The notes below the pieces were generated by a model, which ran no database searches, had not been told where the DNA came from, and was given only the letters and a program-made list of their open reading frames with translations. A stretch of 64,000 bases of DNA, taken from assembly GCA_036521995.1 (NCBI GenBank), contig DATDGR010000064.1, positions 10,474 to 74,473 of the forward strand, in the 5' to 3' direction. The stretch's first letter is position 1. The number at the start of each line of letters is the position of its first letter. Source of the DNA: Gp13-AA77 sp036521995. Lineage in GTDB: Bacteria > Acidobacteriota > Terriglobia > UBA7540. Positions 35,522-44,751 of the stretch are shown here, in pieces. The position numbers and the translations under genes are program-made.

Positions 35522-38260
35522 ATGGCGAAATGCACGTCGTGCGGTACCGAAGCCTCGGGTGGCGGGCGCTTCTGCTCGTCCTGCGGATCGCCGCTCGATT
35601 CCGACTGGCAAGCCACGGCCGAGGTCACTGCCCCCGAGCCTGGTCCCACGCCCGTCAAAAAATCCTCGGCGAAGCAAACGGCTGCCGCCCGCGGATCTGC
35701 CAGCTCGACGGGCTTTTCCGGCGAGGGCCGGTTCCTGCCGGGAACCTTGCTGGCTGGCCGCTACCGGATTGTGGCTTTGCTCGGCAAGGGCGGGATGGGC
35801 GAGGTCTATCGCGCCGACGACCTGACGTTGGGCCAGCCGGTGGCGCTCAAGTTCCTGCCGGAAGCCGTGGCCGCGGACGAGGGCGCGTTGGACCGTTTCC
35901 GCAATGAGGTTCGGACGGCCCGGCGCGTGTCACACACCAACGTCTGCCGTGTGTACGACGTGGGCGAAGCGGAGGGCCACAGCTTCCTCTCGATGGAGTA
36001 CGTGGATGGCGAGGACCTCACCGGATTGCTGCGGCGCATCGGCCGCCTTCCGGGCGACAAAGCCCTCGAGATCGCCCGCCAGCTCTGCGCCGGTTTGGCC
36101 GCCGCGCACCGCGAGGGCGTCCTGCACCGCGACCTAAAGCCGGCCAACATCATGCTCGACGGCCGTGGCCGCGCCGTAATGACCGATTTCGGTCTGGCCA
36201 GCCTCGCTGAACGCATTGAGGGCTACGACGCGCGCAGCGGCACGCCGGCCTACATGGCGCCGGAACAACTGGCCGGCAATGAAGTAACCGTCAAGAGCGA
36301 TATTTACTCGCTTGGACTGGTGCTTTACGAGATCTTCACGGGAAGGCGCGCCTTTGACGCCGATACCCTTGCCGAGCTAGTAAAGCAGCGCAGTGGCACG
36401 ACCACGCCCAGCAACCCTTCCACCTGGGTGAAGGACCTCGATCCCGCCGTGGAGCGGGTAATCATGCGGTGTTTGGAGGCTGAGCCCGCAAATCGGCCGG
36501 CGACGGCGCTTGCCGTGGCGGCGGCTCTGCCTGGCGGCGATCCCTTGGCGGCTGCGCTGGCCGCCGGCGAAACGCCGTCCCCCCAAATGGTGGCGGCCGC
36601 CGGCGAGACGCAAGGTATTGCGCCGCGGATGGCCGTCGCTGGCCTAGCCTTCGTGATCGTCGGAATGGCCATCGTCACCTTCATCGGCCTCCAGGTGGAC
36701 GGACTGAGGATGATGAACGTGTCGCTCTCCCCGGACGTCCTGACGGTGAAAGCCCAGGAGATCATCAGGGGCCTCGGCTATGGCGATCCTGCGGTGGACC
36801 GCGCCGCGCAGTTTTATTACAACACCGAATTCACGGACTACGTTCACGATCACGACCTGCCACGCCCGGACTGGCCGAAGACCCTATCCGGGCAGCCGCA
36901 GGTGCTAATCTATGCCTACCGCCAAAGCCCGGTATACCTGGACCCCGACCACTTTCAATGGGACACGATCACGCCTGGCTTCGTCAGCTTCCATGACCCG
37001 CCGGAAATCCAATCCGGAATGATCAACATCATCGTGGACGCCCAGGGCCGGCTTGTCTACCTTCAGGCCATCCCGAAGGAGGTCGATCCGAATCCACCTC
37101 CGGCGAGCCCGGTGGATTGGAATCCGCTCTTTGCCGCCGCCGGACTGGACAGGGCCCAGTTCCGTTCAGCCGAGCCACAATGGTTGTCGCTGGCGGCGTT
37201 TGACGCGCGCGCGGCCTGGACGGGCAACTATCCCGGCACTGACCGTCCTCTGAGAGTCGAGGCCGCTGCTTGGCGTGGCCGGCCGGTTTTCTTCCATGAG
37301 ATTGGGCCCTGGACGACACCGGATCGGACCGAGCACTCGAACACCACTCCGGCTCAACACGCCAGCCAGAGCCTGTTTATTGTTCTGGCGATCCTGATCC
37401 TGGCCGCTGGGGCTTGGCTTGCGCGCCGAAACTACGCCAAGGGCAAGGCGGATCTGCACGGAGCTTTTCGTTTGGCGATTGCGGTTTGCGTGATTGAAAT
37501 GGCGGTCTGGGTATGCTGCAACCACTTCATCCCTACGCTAGCCACCTTGGGTAACTTCGGGTTGGCCCTCAGCACCGGTTTGTTTGTGTCAGCAGCGATC
37601 TGGATGCTTTACCTGGCGCTGGAGCCGTATGTGCGCCGCCGCTGGCCGCACGCCATTATCTCCTGGAGCCGCGTGGCGGCCGGCCGCATCCGGGACCCGC
37701 TGGTGGGCCGGGATGTGTTATGGGGCGTCATGCTCGGCATGCTGTGGAACGTGGTGATCAGCGCCGGGTTCCTGTTCCTTAAGCGTGAAGGCGCCACCCC
37801 TCAACTGCCGAGCACCGATCTGCTGCTCGGCGGCACACAAGCGCTCGGCATGTGGCTGCGTAACATCGTGACTTGTATCTCCGGAACCCTCCAATTCTTC
37901 TTCGTCTTGTTCCTGCTCAGGGTCATTCTGCGCAACAAGTGGCTGGCGGCAGCAGCCTTTGTTGCGATTTTCGCCGCCGGCAACACCCTCCGAAGCGATC
38001 ATCCGCAGATTTTGGTGTGGATTTGGCTGGTGGTCTACTCCATCGCCGCGTTCGCGGTGGCGCGTTTTGGGCTGATCACCCTCACCGTGGCCATCTTCAC
38101 CGCCAACGTCGTCTTGAATGTGCCCTTCACTTTGGATTTTTCAGCCTGGTACGCGCCCGCCTCGTTCGCCGTGCTTGTGAGCTTCGTCGCCATCGCAGCC
38201 TGGGGATTCTACACCTCGTTGGGTGGACAGAAGTTGTGGAAGGACGACCTCTTCGAGTAA
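35522..38260 (+). CDS. Zinc-ribbon membrane Ser/Thr protein kinase with polytopic C-terminus
   Basis: The protein of about 912 aa opens with a zinc ribbon (CTSCGTEASGGGRFCSSCG). A complete Hanks-type kinase domain follows: GKGGMGEVYRA (P-loop), VALKF (Lys), HRDLKPANIM (catalytic loop), DFGLAS (Mg-binding), APEQ. A first membrane segment (MAVAGLAFVIVGMAIVTFIGL) leads to an exported domain of about 240 aa with a repeated PEPSY-like look (VKAQEIIRGLGY, DAQGRLVYLQ). About eight further membrane helices end the protein. GTG 35486 overlaps the previous stop, but ATG 35522 begins directly at the zinc ribbon and was preferred. The exported and membrane parts may sense an envelope signal. Confidence 0.82.
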   Translation: MAKCTSCGTEASGGGRFCSSCGSPLDSDWQATAEVTAPEPGPTPVKKSSAKQTAAARGSASSTGFSGEGRFLPGTLLAGRYRIVALLGKGGMGEVYRADDLTLGQPVALKFLPEAVAADEGALDRFRNEVRTARRVSHTNVCRVYDVGEAEGHSFLSMEYVDGEDLTGLLRRIGRLPGDKALEIARQLCAGLAAAHREGVLHRDLKPANIMLDGRGRAVMTDFGLASLAERIEGYDARSGTPAYMAPEQLAGNEVTVKSDIYSLGLVLYEIFTGRRAFDADTLAELVKQRSGTTTPSNPSTWVKDLDPAVERVIMRCLEAEPANRPATALAVAAALPGGDPLAAALAAGETPSPQMVAAAGETQGIAPRMAVAGLAFVIVGMAIVTFIGLQVDGLRMMNVSLSPDVLTVKAQEIIRGLGYGDPAVDRAAQFYYNTEFTDYVHDHDLPRPDWPKTLSGQPQVLIYAYRQSPVYLDPDHFQWDTITPGFVSFHDPPEIQSGMINIIVDAQGRLVYLQAIPKEVDPNPPPASPVDWNPLFAAAGLDRAQFRSAEPQWLSLAAFDARAAWTGNYPGTDRPLRVEAAAWRGRPVFFHEIGPWTTPDRTEHSNTTPAQHASQSLFIVLAILILAAGAWLARRNYAKGKADLHGAFRLAIAVCVIEMAVWVCCNHFIPTLATLGNFGLALSTGLFVSAAIWMLYLALEPYVRRRWPHAIISWSRVAAGRIRDPLVGRDVLWGVMLGMLWNVVISAGFLFLKREGATPQLPSTDLLLGGTQALGMWLRNIVTCISGTLQFFFVLFLLRVILRNKWLAAAAFVAIFAAGNTLRSDHPQILVWIWLVVYSIAAFAVARFGLITLTVAIFTANVVLNVPFTLDFSAWYAPASFAVLVSFVAIAAWGFYTSLGGQKLWKDDLFE

Positions 38261-38318
38261 CACCCGAGCGCGTTCGCAGCCCGGTCTGCAGTATGCTGAG
38301 AGGTAGAGCCGTTCCATT

Positions 38319-40970
38319 ATGGCTGAAACCGGACCAGACCAACTCCGCCCACTCGAAGCGCCCTCCGCCGACGCTCCCGCCGGTCGCGCCCATGCCTACG
38401 TGAGACGGAAAGGCCGCCGTCGACTGATCGGCTGGGTCTTGTTGGGAATGCTGGTTCTGGGCGCGGCGGCGGTGGTGGCATTCTACCGGGCTTACCGGCT
38501 GCCGGCACGGCGCGCGGAACCCGTCGTCCAGTCTTCCGAGCCCTTGCCGGAAAACGCTCAGAGGGCTGCCGCTGGCTACAGCTTTACGCGCTCAGAGGGG
38601 GGACATCCCGTTTTTACGGTTCGAGCCGAGCGCAGCGTCGACTTCCAGGGCGGCACCATTCTGGAGGGTGTGGAAGTGGAGATCTTCGGCCGGGCGGGCG
38701 AGCAGCACGACCTGCTTAAGACCAGGCGCTGCGAGTATAACGCCCAATCCGGTAATTTCACGTGCGCCGGCCAGGTGGAGATCGAGCTCGATGCGCCTCT
38801 CGGGCCGACGCGCCTGCAGACGCTGCCGGACGCTTCTTCGGCTTCGCCCACAGTGCACGGGCGCCAGCCGGTGTATCTCGAAACGTCAGAACTTACTTAC
38901 AACCAACAGCAGTCTTTGGCGACCACCTCAGCGCGCGTCCGCTGGCGTTATGGTCCGGCCTCGGGCTCGGCCGTCGGGCTCGCCTACGCCGTTCGCGATG
39001 GGTGGCTCGAGCTCGAACACGACGTGACAGCGAGCTGGCCGGTACGAGAAACCATGAAGGAGCCTGATGAGGCGCGCGGGGCGACCGTCTCGGGCGGGGC
39101 TAGCGGGCATACGGTCTTGGAGCTTGCCGCCGCACGATTGCGTTACTCCAAGGCCTTGCAGCAGCTCGACCTGGCGGGGCCGGTACAAATGACGGAGGGC
39201 ATCCGGCAACTCGTTTCCGGCCATGCCACTCTTTACCTGGATGCCAGGAATCGGCTGAGCGGCGCCCGGCTCGACCAAGGCGTGCGAGGTGCGGATTCGT
39301 CGGCGCCGGGCTCGTCGCTGACGACCCAAGCAGAGGTGGTCCAGGCTGAATTTGACCCATTGACGGGCGATCTCAAGAGTCTTAAGGCCAGCGGGGCTGT
39401 CCAGGCGCAGTCGCGGCGGAGCCCCAGTTCGGGCCTTACTCGTCTCGAGGCCGATCAGGTGCAAATAAGCTTCGCCGGGGCCCATTTCCATCCCGTGGAA
39501 GGGGAGGCTTCGGGAAACGTCCGTCTGAGCGCGGAGTCGGCGCCGAGCTCCCACTTGGTGAAAGTGAGCGGCGCGGTTGCGGAGGAGGGTCTCTCAGGGT
39601 CGGGCGGCGGCCTGTCTCAAGGCTCGCTCGCGCGCCAAACTCTGAATGCGGGCGCGGTTCGGTTTTTCTTTCGTCGCGCCGACGGCACCCTGGAGCATGC
39701 TCAGACCGCGGGACCCGGTAAGCTCGTCCTTGTCCCATCCAGCCCAAAGGCGGGCAACCGGGTGGTGACGGCAGGCCGATTCCTGATGGCCTTCGACAGC
39801 CGGAGCCGGCTCGAGAACGTCCACGGATTGCGACCCACGAAGATCGTCTTCGAGCCAGCACTTGGCGCGCCAGCGGGTATCCTCGCTGCGGAGAGCCGGG
39901 CCGACAGTCTGGAGGCCAAGCTGGATCCGGCCGCAGGCGCGCTCCTTTCCATTCAACAGTCGGGCCAGTTCCAGTTTCGCAATGGTGATCAGCAGGCGAC
40001 CGCCAATCAGGCGGACTATTCGGCCGACACTCAGGTGCTCACGCTGACAGGCAACCCGCGTCTAGCGGATCCCGACACCCGCATGCGGGCGGATCGCTTT
40101 ATGGTGCACCTCGCCACGAACACGGCTGAGGGCCTCGGCCACGTCAGCTCGGCACACTTTGGGCCGTTCCAGGAGACCCCCAAAGCCCCTTCGCCCCCTT
40201 TACTCAGGGGAGAGGGTGATCGCAAGGTGAGTGAGGGGACGCTTGCCAGCCGAGCAGGAACCACCACCATAGATTCGTCGGACACAACGAACGTGCTCGC
40301 TGACCGGGTTACGGCCGATCGTGCCAGCCAGTATGTTCACTACGAAGGACACGTGAGGGCCTGGCACGGAACTGACGTTGTTGAATCGCCGTCGCTCGAC
40401 ATTTACCGAGCCGATCGCCGGATCGTCTCGGGTTACGGGGTGGTCACGTCAGGTCTGGCGCCGGGCCGCGCGAAGGGCGGCCCAGCGACCACTGACGCGG
40501 GCCACAACGGCGAAGTGGACCCTGCATCGAACTTGGCGGCGGCACCGGAGCCTGTGACGATTCGGGCCGACCGGCTGGAGTACTTCGACCTGGGACGCAA
40601 GGCCATGTATCGGGGCCACGTGCGGATGGACGCTTCGGGCGCGACACTCCAAGCTGAGCGGCTGGATGCGTATTTCACCTCAGCCGGGGCCGCCCAAGGC
40701 ATTGCCACTGAAGCGACGAAGCTGGAGCGAGCGGTGGCAGACGGAAATGTCACGGTCGTGGAGCCCGGCCGCCGTGCCGCGGGCGATCACGCCGAGTATT
40801 TTACCGCGGAGGGCAAGCTGGTCATGACGGGCGGTCCTCCAACCCTCTACGACGCCAAAGCGGGATTCACCACAGGCCAAACTTTGACTTTCTTCACCGC
40901 GAGTGATACTCTCATTATCGACGGAGGTAAGGGATCCCGGGCACTTTCCAAGCACACCCTGTCGCAGTAA
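38319..40970 (+). CDS. LptC-LptA type LPS-export fusion protein
   Basis: The 883-aa protein has an N-terminal membrane helix (LIGWVLLGMLVLGAAAVVAFY) and an LptC-like periplasmic part. Several OstA/LptA-type beta-jellyroll segments follow (RADRLEYFDLGRKAMYRGHVRMD, LQAERLDAYF, GDHAEYFTAEGKLVMTGGPPTLYD). It is followed six bases later by lptB, supporting lipopolysaccharide transport. Size is several times LptC (about 190) plus LptA (about 185), so extra bridge-forming repeats are present. A short segment about 40183-40245 (PSPPLLRGEGDRKVSEG) looks repeat-derived. Confidence 0.78.
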   Translation: MAETGPDQLRPLEAPSADAPAGRAHAYVRRKGRRRLIGWVLLGMLVLGAAAVVAFYRAYRLPARRAEPVVQSSEPLPENAQRAAAGYSFTRSEGGHPVFTVRAERSVDFQGGTILEGVEVEIFGRAGEQHDLLKTRRCEYNAQSGNFTCAGQVEIELDAPLGPTRLQTLPDASSASPTVHGRQPVYLETSELTYNQQQSLATTSARVRWRYGPASGSAVGLAYAVRDGWLELEHDVTASWPVRETMKEPDEARGATVSGGASGHTVLELAAARLRYSKALQQLDLAGPVQMTEGIRQLVSGHATLYLDARNRLSGARLDQGVRGADSSAPGSSLTTQAEVVQAEFDPLTGDLKSLKASGAVQAQSRRSPSSGLTRLEADQVQISFAGAHFHPVEGEASGNVRLSAESAPSSHLVKVSGAVAEEGLSGSGGGLSQGSLARQTLNAGAVRFFFRRADGTLEHAQTAGPGKLVLVPSSPKAGNRVVTAGRFLMAFDSRSRLENVHGLRPTKIVFEPALGAPAGILAAESRADSLEAKLDPAAGALLSIQQSGQFQFRNGDQQATANQADYSADTQVLTLTGNPRLADPDTRMRADRFMVHLATNTAEGLGHVSSAHFGPFQETPKAPSPPLLRGEGDRKVSEGTLASRAGTTTIDSSDTTNVLADRVTADRASQYVHYEGHVRAWHGTDVVESPSLDIYRADRRIVSGYGVVTSGLAPGRAKGGPATTDAGHNGEVDPASNLAAAPEPVTIRADRLEYFDLGRKAMYRGHVRMDASGATLQAERLDAYFTSAGAAQGIATEATKLERAVADGNVTVVEPGRRAAGDHAEYFTAEGKLVMTGGPPTLYDAKAGFTTGQTLTFFTASDTLIIDGGKGSRALSKHTLSQ

Positions 40971-40976
40971 TCCGCC

Positions 40977-41705
40977 ATGTCCGTACTATCGACGGTCGAC
41001 CTCACCAAGTCTTACAAGGGACGCAAAGTTGTAGACGGAGTTGGCCTTAGGATAGACCAAGGAGAGGTTGTCGGGCTGCTCGGCCCGAACGGCGCAGGGA
41101 AGACCACTTCCTTTTACATCATCGTCGGCTTGGTACGGCCCGATGCCGGACAGGTGATGCTCGACGGCGCGGACATTACGAGCCTGCCCATGTATCTCCG
41201 CGCTCGGGCCGGGATCAGCTACCTCCCGCAGGAGCCGTCGATATTTCGTAAGCTCACGGTCGAAGAGAACATTATGGCGGTGCTCGAGACGCTTCCGCTC
41301 ACCGCGCATCAACGGCGGGAGCGCCTCGAGGAGCTGCTGGAAGAGCTTGGCTTACAGCAGGTTCGGCGAAGCTATGCCTATCTGCTTTCGGGCGGTGAGC
41401 GCCGCCGGGTGGAAATCGCTCGGTCGCTGGTAATCTCGCCATCCTTTATCCTGCTCGACGAGCCTTTTTCGGGAATCGATCCCCTGACCGTGATCGACAT
41501 CCAGAACATCATTCTGCAGCTCAAGAGCTCCGGCATTGGTATCTTGTTGACCGACCACAACGTCCGCGAGACTTTGCAAGTCACCGACCGCGCGTATATC
41601 ATCAATGGTGGGCGGATATTCCGGGCAGGCACACCGGAGCTGCTCGGTAATGATGCCGAGGTCAGGCGTATTTATCTGGGAGATAATTTCCGGCTGGCAA
41701 TCTGA
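40977..41705 (+). CDS. lptB: LPS export ABC transporter ATP-binding protein LptB
   Basis: The 242-aa ABC ATPase has Walker A GPNGAGKTTSFY, the Q-loop region SYLPQEPSIFRKLTVEENI, signature LSGGERRRVEIARSL, Walker B FILLDEPFSGIDP, and the H-loop LLTDHNVRETL. The order lptC/A - lptB - rpoN is the widespread Gram-negative arrangement. It powers LPS transfer with LptF/G, which are not in this window. Confidence 0.95.
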   Translation: MSVLSTVDLTKSYKGRKVVDGVGLRIDQGEVVGLLGPNGAGKTTSFYIIVGLVRPDAGQVMLDGADITSLPMYLRARAGISYLPQEPSIFRKLTVEENIMAVLETLPLTAHQRRERLEELLEELGLQQVRRSYAYLLSGGERRRVEIARSLVISPSFILLDEPFSGIDPLTVIDIQNIILQLKSSGIGILLTDHNVRETLQVTDRAYIINGGRIFRAGTPELLGNDAEVRRIYLGDNFRLAI

Positions 41706-41723
41706 TGGCCGGCTAGCAAACTG

Positions 41724-43175
41724 ATGGACAGCCCGCACGTAAAGCTCGGACTCAATCTTCGGGTGGCGCAGAAGCAGATCCTTACGCCTGGGCTGGTCCA
41801 AATGGTTACCGTGCTCGCCCTTAACCGGCTCGAGCTGCGGGAAATGATCAACCAGGAGATGGTGGCCAATCCCGTGCTCGAGGAATTGACGGACGAACTG
41901 CCGTCGGCCGAGGAAGTGCGCGAGAAAGCTGAGTCCCAACCACCCGTCAGCCAGGCCAACGGTGACTCAGCCCCGCCCGAAAAGCAAGATTCGTTCGAGC
42001 AGGTCGACTTCGGATCGTTCTTCGACGACTATCTGGATCCCGGTTACAAGTCGCCGGCTTCGGAACCGATCGAAAGGCCTTCTTTCGAAAACTTCTTATC
42101 CCGCCCCACCTCATTGGCCGACCATCTGGAATGGCAAATGAATCTAACCATCTGCCCGGACCCCGTGCGCGAGGCGGCCTATTCGATTATCGGGAACCTG
42201 AATGAGGACGGCTATCTGACGGCCACAGTGGATGAGATCACCCAAACCGGTGATCACCGCAAAGAGGACGTGGAACAGGCGGTGAAGCTGGTGCAGGAGC
42301 TCGATCCGCCCGGTGTGGCAGCGCGGGATCTGCGCGAGTGCCTCCTTCTGCAGTTGAAAGCTATAGGCCCTGAGAACACGTTGGCGGCACGCATTGTCTC
42401 CGACCATCTCGATAAGGTGCAGAACAGGCAGTACAAGGAGATCGCACGGGCGCTCGACCGGCCGCTGCCGGGCGTGGAGCGCGCGCTGGCCTTGATCCGC
42501 ACGCTCGATCCCCGGCCTGGACAGCCCTACAACGCATCCGCACCGACGTTGGTGGAGCCCGATGTGGCCATCGTGAAGGTCGGAGACGAATACAAGGTGA
42601 TGGTGAACGACGACGGGATGCCACAGCTCCGGCTCAGCCACCGCTACCGACGTATGCTCCAGCAGGACACCACCACCAAGGACGACCGGAATTGGATCAA
42701 AGAGCGGTTTAACTCCGCACTGCAACTTCTCAAGAACATCGAGCAGCGCAAGCAGACCATTGTGAGAGTGTGCCAGGTGATCATCGACCGGCAGACCGAA
42801 TTCCTCGATAAGGGCGATGACTACCTGCGGCCCATGATGATCAAGGAAGTGGCCGAAATCGTTGGGGTTCATCCCTCGACCGTGAGCCGCGCGGTGGGTA
42901 ACAAGTACGCCGAGACTCCACAAGGCGTCCGCGAGCTGCGATCCTTTTTTTCCGAGGCGGTGCAGGGCCCGGCCGGATCGGAGCTGCCGCTCGTCAGCCT
43001 CAAACGCTCTGTCAAGCGGATGATCGAGGAGGAGGACCCCGCCCGCCCCCTCACTGACGATCACATTACTCAGCGCTTGCACCAGATGGGTATCTTAGTC
43101 ACGCGCCGTACGGTCGCCAAGTACCGCGAAGACATGCACATTCCAAGCACGCATCACCGGCGGAGGAAGTCATGA
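41724..43175 (+). CDS. rpoN: RNA polymerase sigma-54 factor
   Basis: The 483-aa protein has region I (LNLRVAQKQILTPGLVQMVTVLALNRLELREMI), an acidic region II, a core-binding domain, an HTH-containing DNA-binding domain (VAEIVGVHPSTVSRAVGNKY), and a complete RpoN box near the C-terminus (TRRTVAKYRE). It starts 18 bases after lptB and is co-directional with hpf and rapZ. It needs bacterial enhancer-binding activators; none is encoded in this window. Confidence 0.96.
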   Translation: MDSPHVKLGLNLRVAQKQILTPGLVQMVTVLALNRLELREMINQEMVANPVLEELTDELPSAEEVREKAESQPPVSQANGDSAPPEKQDSFEQVDFGSFFDDYLDPGYKSPASEPIERPSFENFLSRPTSLADHLEWQMNLTICPDPVREAAYSIIGNLNEDGYLTATVDEITQTGDHRKEDVEQAVKLVQELDPPGVAARDLRECLLLQLKAIGPENTLAARIVSDHLDKVQNRQYKEIARALDRPLPGVERALALIRTLDPRPGQPYNASAPTLVEPDVAIVKVGDEYKVMVNDDGMPQLRLSHRYRRMLQQDTTTKDDRNWIKERFNSALQLLKNIEQRKQTIVRVCQVIIDRQTEFLDKGDDYLRPMMIKEVAEIVGVHPSTVSRAVGNKYAETPQGVRELRSFFSEAVQGPAGSELPLVSLKRSVKRMIEEEDPARPLTDDHITQRLHQMGILVTRRTVAKYREDMHIPSTHHRRRKS

Positions 43176-43220
43176 GCCTCCGCGCGCTTTCCCCCCTGCT
43201 CGGGCCCGGAGGTCCACGCC

Positions 43221-43757
43221 ATGCAAATCGATTTCACCGGGCGTCAGATCGAAATCACTCCAGACCTGCGCCAGTATACTGAGGAGCGCCTGAAGAAGGT
43301 CGCGCGCCTGCTTCGCGACCGTTGCAGCCTGCACGTCATTCTGACCGCGGAGCGGCACCTGCGCAGTGCGGAAATCACCCTCAAGTTCCGCGACCACTCG
43401 GTGGTGGGCATCGAGCAGACGCCCGACGCGCGCGCCTCCATCAATGGGGCCCTCGACAAGATCGAGAAACAGGTGGTAAAGCTGGTCGACCGGCGCCGCA
43501 CCCGCAAGCGCAGGCCCAGCCCCACGTCCACCGTCCTGCTTAATATTCTGCGGCCGGTGCGGGTGGACCATCTCGACCGCGAGGTGCTCGAAACCGAGCG
43601 TCTGGCCATCAAACCACTCAGCCTTGAGGAAGCCATCGAGTCACCTGAGCTGAACCGTCGCGGCGCAGTGGTGTTCCGCAACTCCGAGACAGAGCGCGTC
43701 AATGTGATCTACCGGCGCCCGGATGGCAAGCTGGCCTTGATCGAGCCGGAACCCTAG
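43221..43757 (+). CDS. hpf: Long-form ribosome hibernation promoting factor
   Basis: The 178-aa protein has the S30EA/HPF N-terminal domain (MQIDFTGRQIEITPDLRQYTEERL, residues 1-100) and the long-form C-terminal dimerisation domain (ETERLAIKPLSLEEAIE to RGAVVFRNSETERVNVIYRR). Long HPF forms 100S ribosome dimers. Its place after rpoN is the conserved one. Confidence 0.93.
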   Translation: MQIDFTGRQIEITPDLRQYTEERLKKVARLLRDRCSLHVILTAERHLRSAEITLKFRDHSVVGIEQTPDARASINGALDKIEKQVVKLVDRRRTRKRRPSPTSTVLLNILRPVRVDHLDREVLETERLAIKPLSLEEAIESPELNRRGAVVFRNSETERVNVIYRRPDGKLALIEPEP

Positions 43758-43860
43758 GAAGTGGGGCTAAGTGGCCTCTGGGTGTTAGGCGAAAACCACC
43801 AGTCCTTCAGGCCTTAGCCATCTGTTCGATGCGCAAGCCATTGCTTCACCAACCGTCCTC

Positions 43861-44751
43861 ATGAAACGTGCTTCTTTGGACCAGCCTCTCTCCCGCTTTG
43901 TCGTTATCACCGGCATGAGCGGGTCGGGCAAGGGCTCCGCTCTGAAAGCCTTCGAGGACCTGGGGTACTATTGCGTCGATAACCTGCCAACCGACCTCAT
44001 CCGCACCTTCCGCGACCTGTGCTTCGCGCAAAACAGCCGCATTGAGAAAGCCGCCGTGGTGGTGGACATTCGCGAAGGCCAAAACCTCAGCCAGCTCCCC
44101 GCCCTCTACGAAAAACTGAGCCAAGAGCAACCGCGGCCCTCGCTGGTCTTCCTGGACGCTTCGGACCAGGTGGTGATCCATCGATTCGAGGAGACGCGGC
44201 GACCTCATCCGCTCGGGCGCGATCTTCCCTTGCAGCAGGCCATCGACCTGGAGCGCAATCTGCTGAAGCCCGTCCGCCAGCTCGCCGATGAAGTGATCGA
44301 CACCACCCGCGTCAACGGCCATGAGCTCCGCCAGATGATTCAGGCGCGCTTCGGCGGGGGAAAGACGCACAAGGTGATGCCGATCTCGGTAATCTCGTTC
44401 GGCTTCCGGTTCGGCTTGCCCGCCGAAGCTGACCTGGTGTTCGACGTGCGCTTCCTTCCCAACCCAAACTACGTGCGCGAGCTCAAGAGGAAAACCGGCC
44501 GCGACGCCGAGGTGCAGCAGTTTATGAACGAGACCCCCGCGACCAACGAGTTCCTACGGCGAGTGACCGACCTGCTGCTTTACCTGCTACCGCAATACAT
44601 CCACGAGGGCAAGAGCTACATGACCATCGCCATTGGTTGCACGGGCGGACGCCATCGTTCGGTGATGGTGGCCGAGGGGCTGACGGCGTCCTTGTCAGCC
44701 GAGGGCTACGAGGTCAAGGTGACTCACCGGGACATTGGCCGCGCAGCCTAG
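43861..44751 (+). CDS. rapZ: RNase adapter protein RapZ
   Basis: The 296-aa P-loop protein has Walker A GMSGSGKGSALKAFEDLGYYCVDN and the C-terminal conserved segment FPNPNYV-like (LPNPNYVRELKRKTG). It also has IAIGCTGGRHRSVMVAE and VTHRDIG. RapZ controls glmS through small RNAs in enterobacteria and is a nucleotide-binding signalling protein elsewhere. In the usual rpoN cluster a PTS IIA gene (ptsN) lies between hpf and rapZ; only 103 bases separate them here. Confidence 0.93.
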   Translation: MKRASLDQPLSRFVVITGMSGSGKGSALKAFEDLGYYCVDNLPTDLIRTFRDLCFAQNSRIEKAAVVVDIREGQNLSQLPALYEKLSQEQPRPSLVFLDASDQVVIHRFEETRRPHPLGRDLPLQQAIDLERNLLKPVRQLADEVIDTTRVNGHELRQMIQARFGGGKTHKVMPISVISFGFRFGLPAEADLVFDVRFLPNPNYVRELKRKTGRDAEVQQFMNETPATNEFLRRVTDLLLYLLPQYIHEGKSYMTIAIGCTGGRHRSVMVAEGLTASLSAEGYEVKVTHRDIGRAA

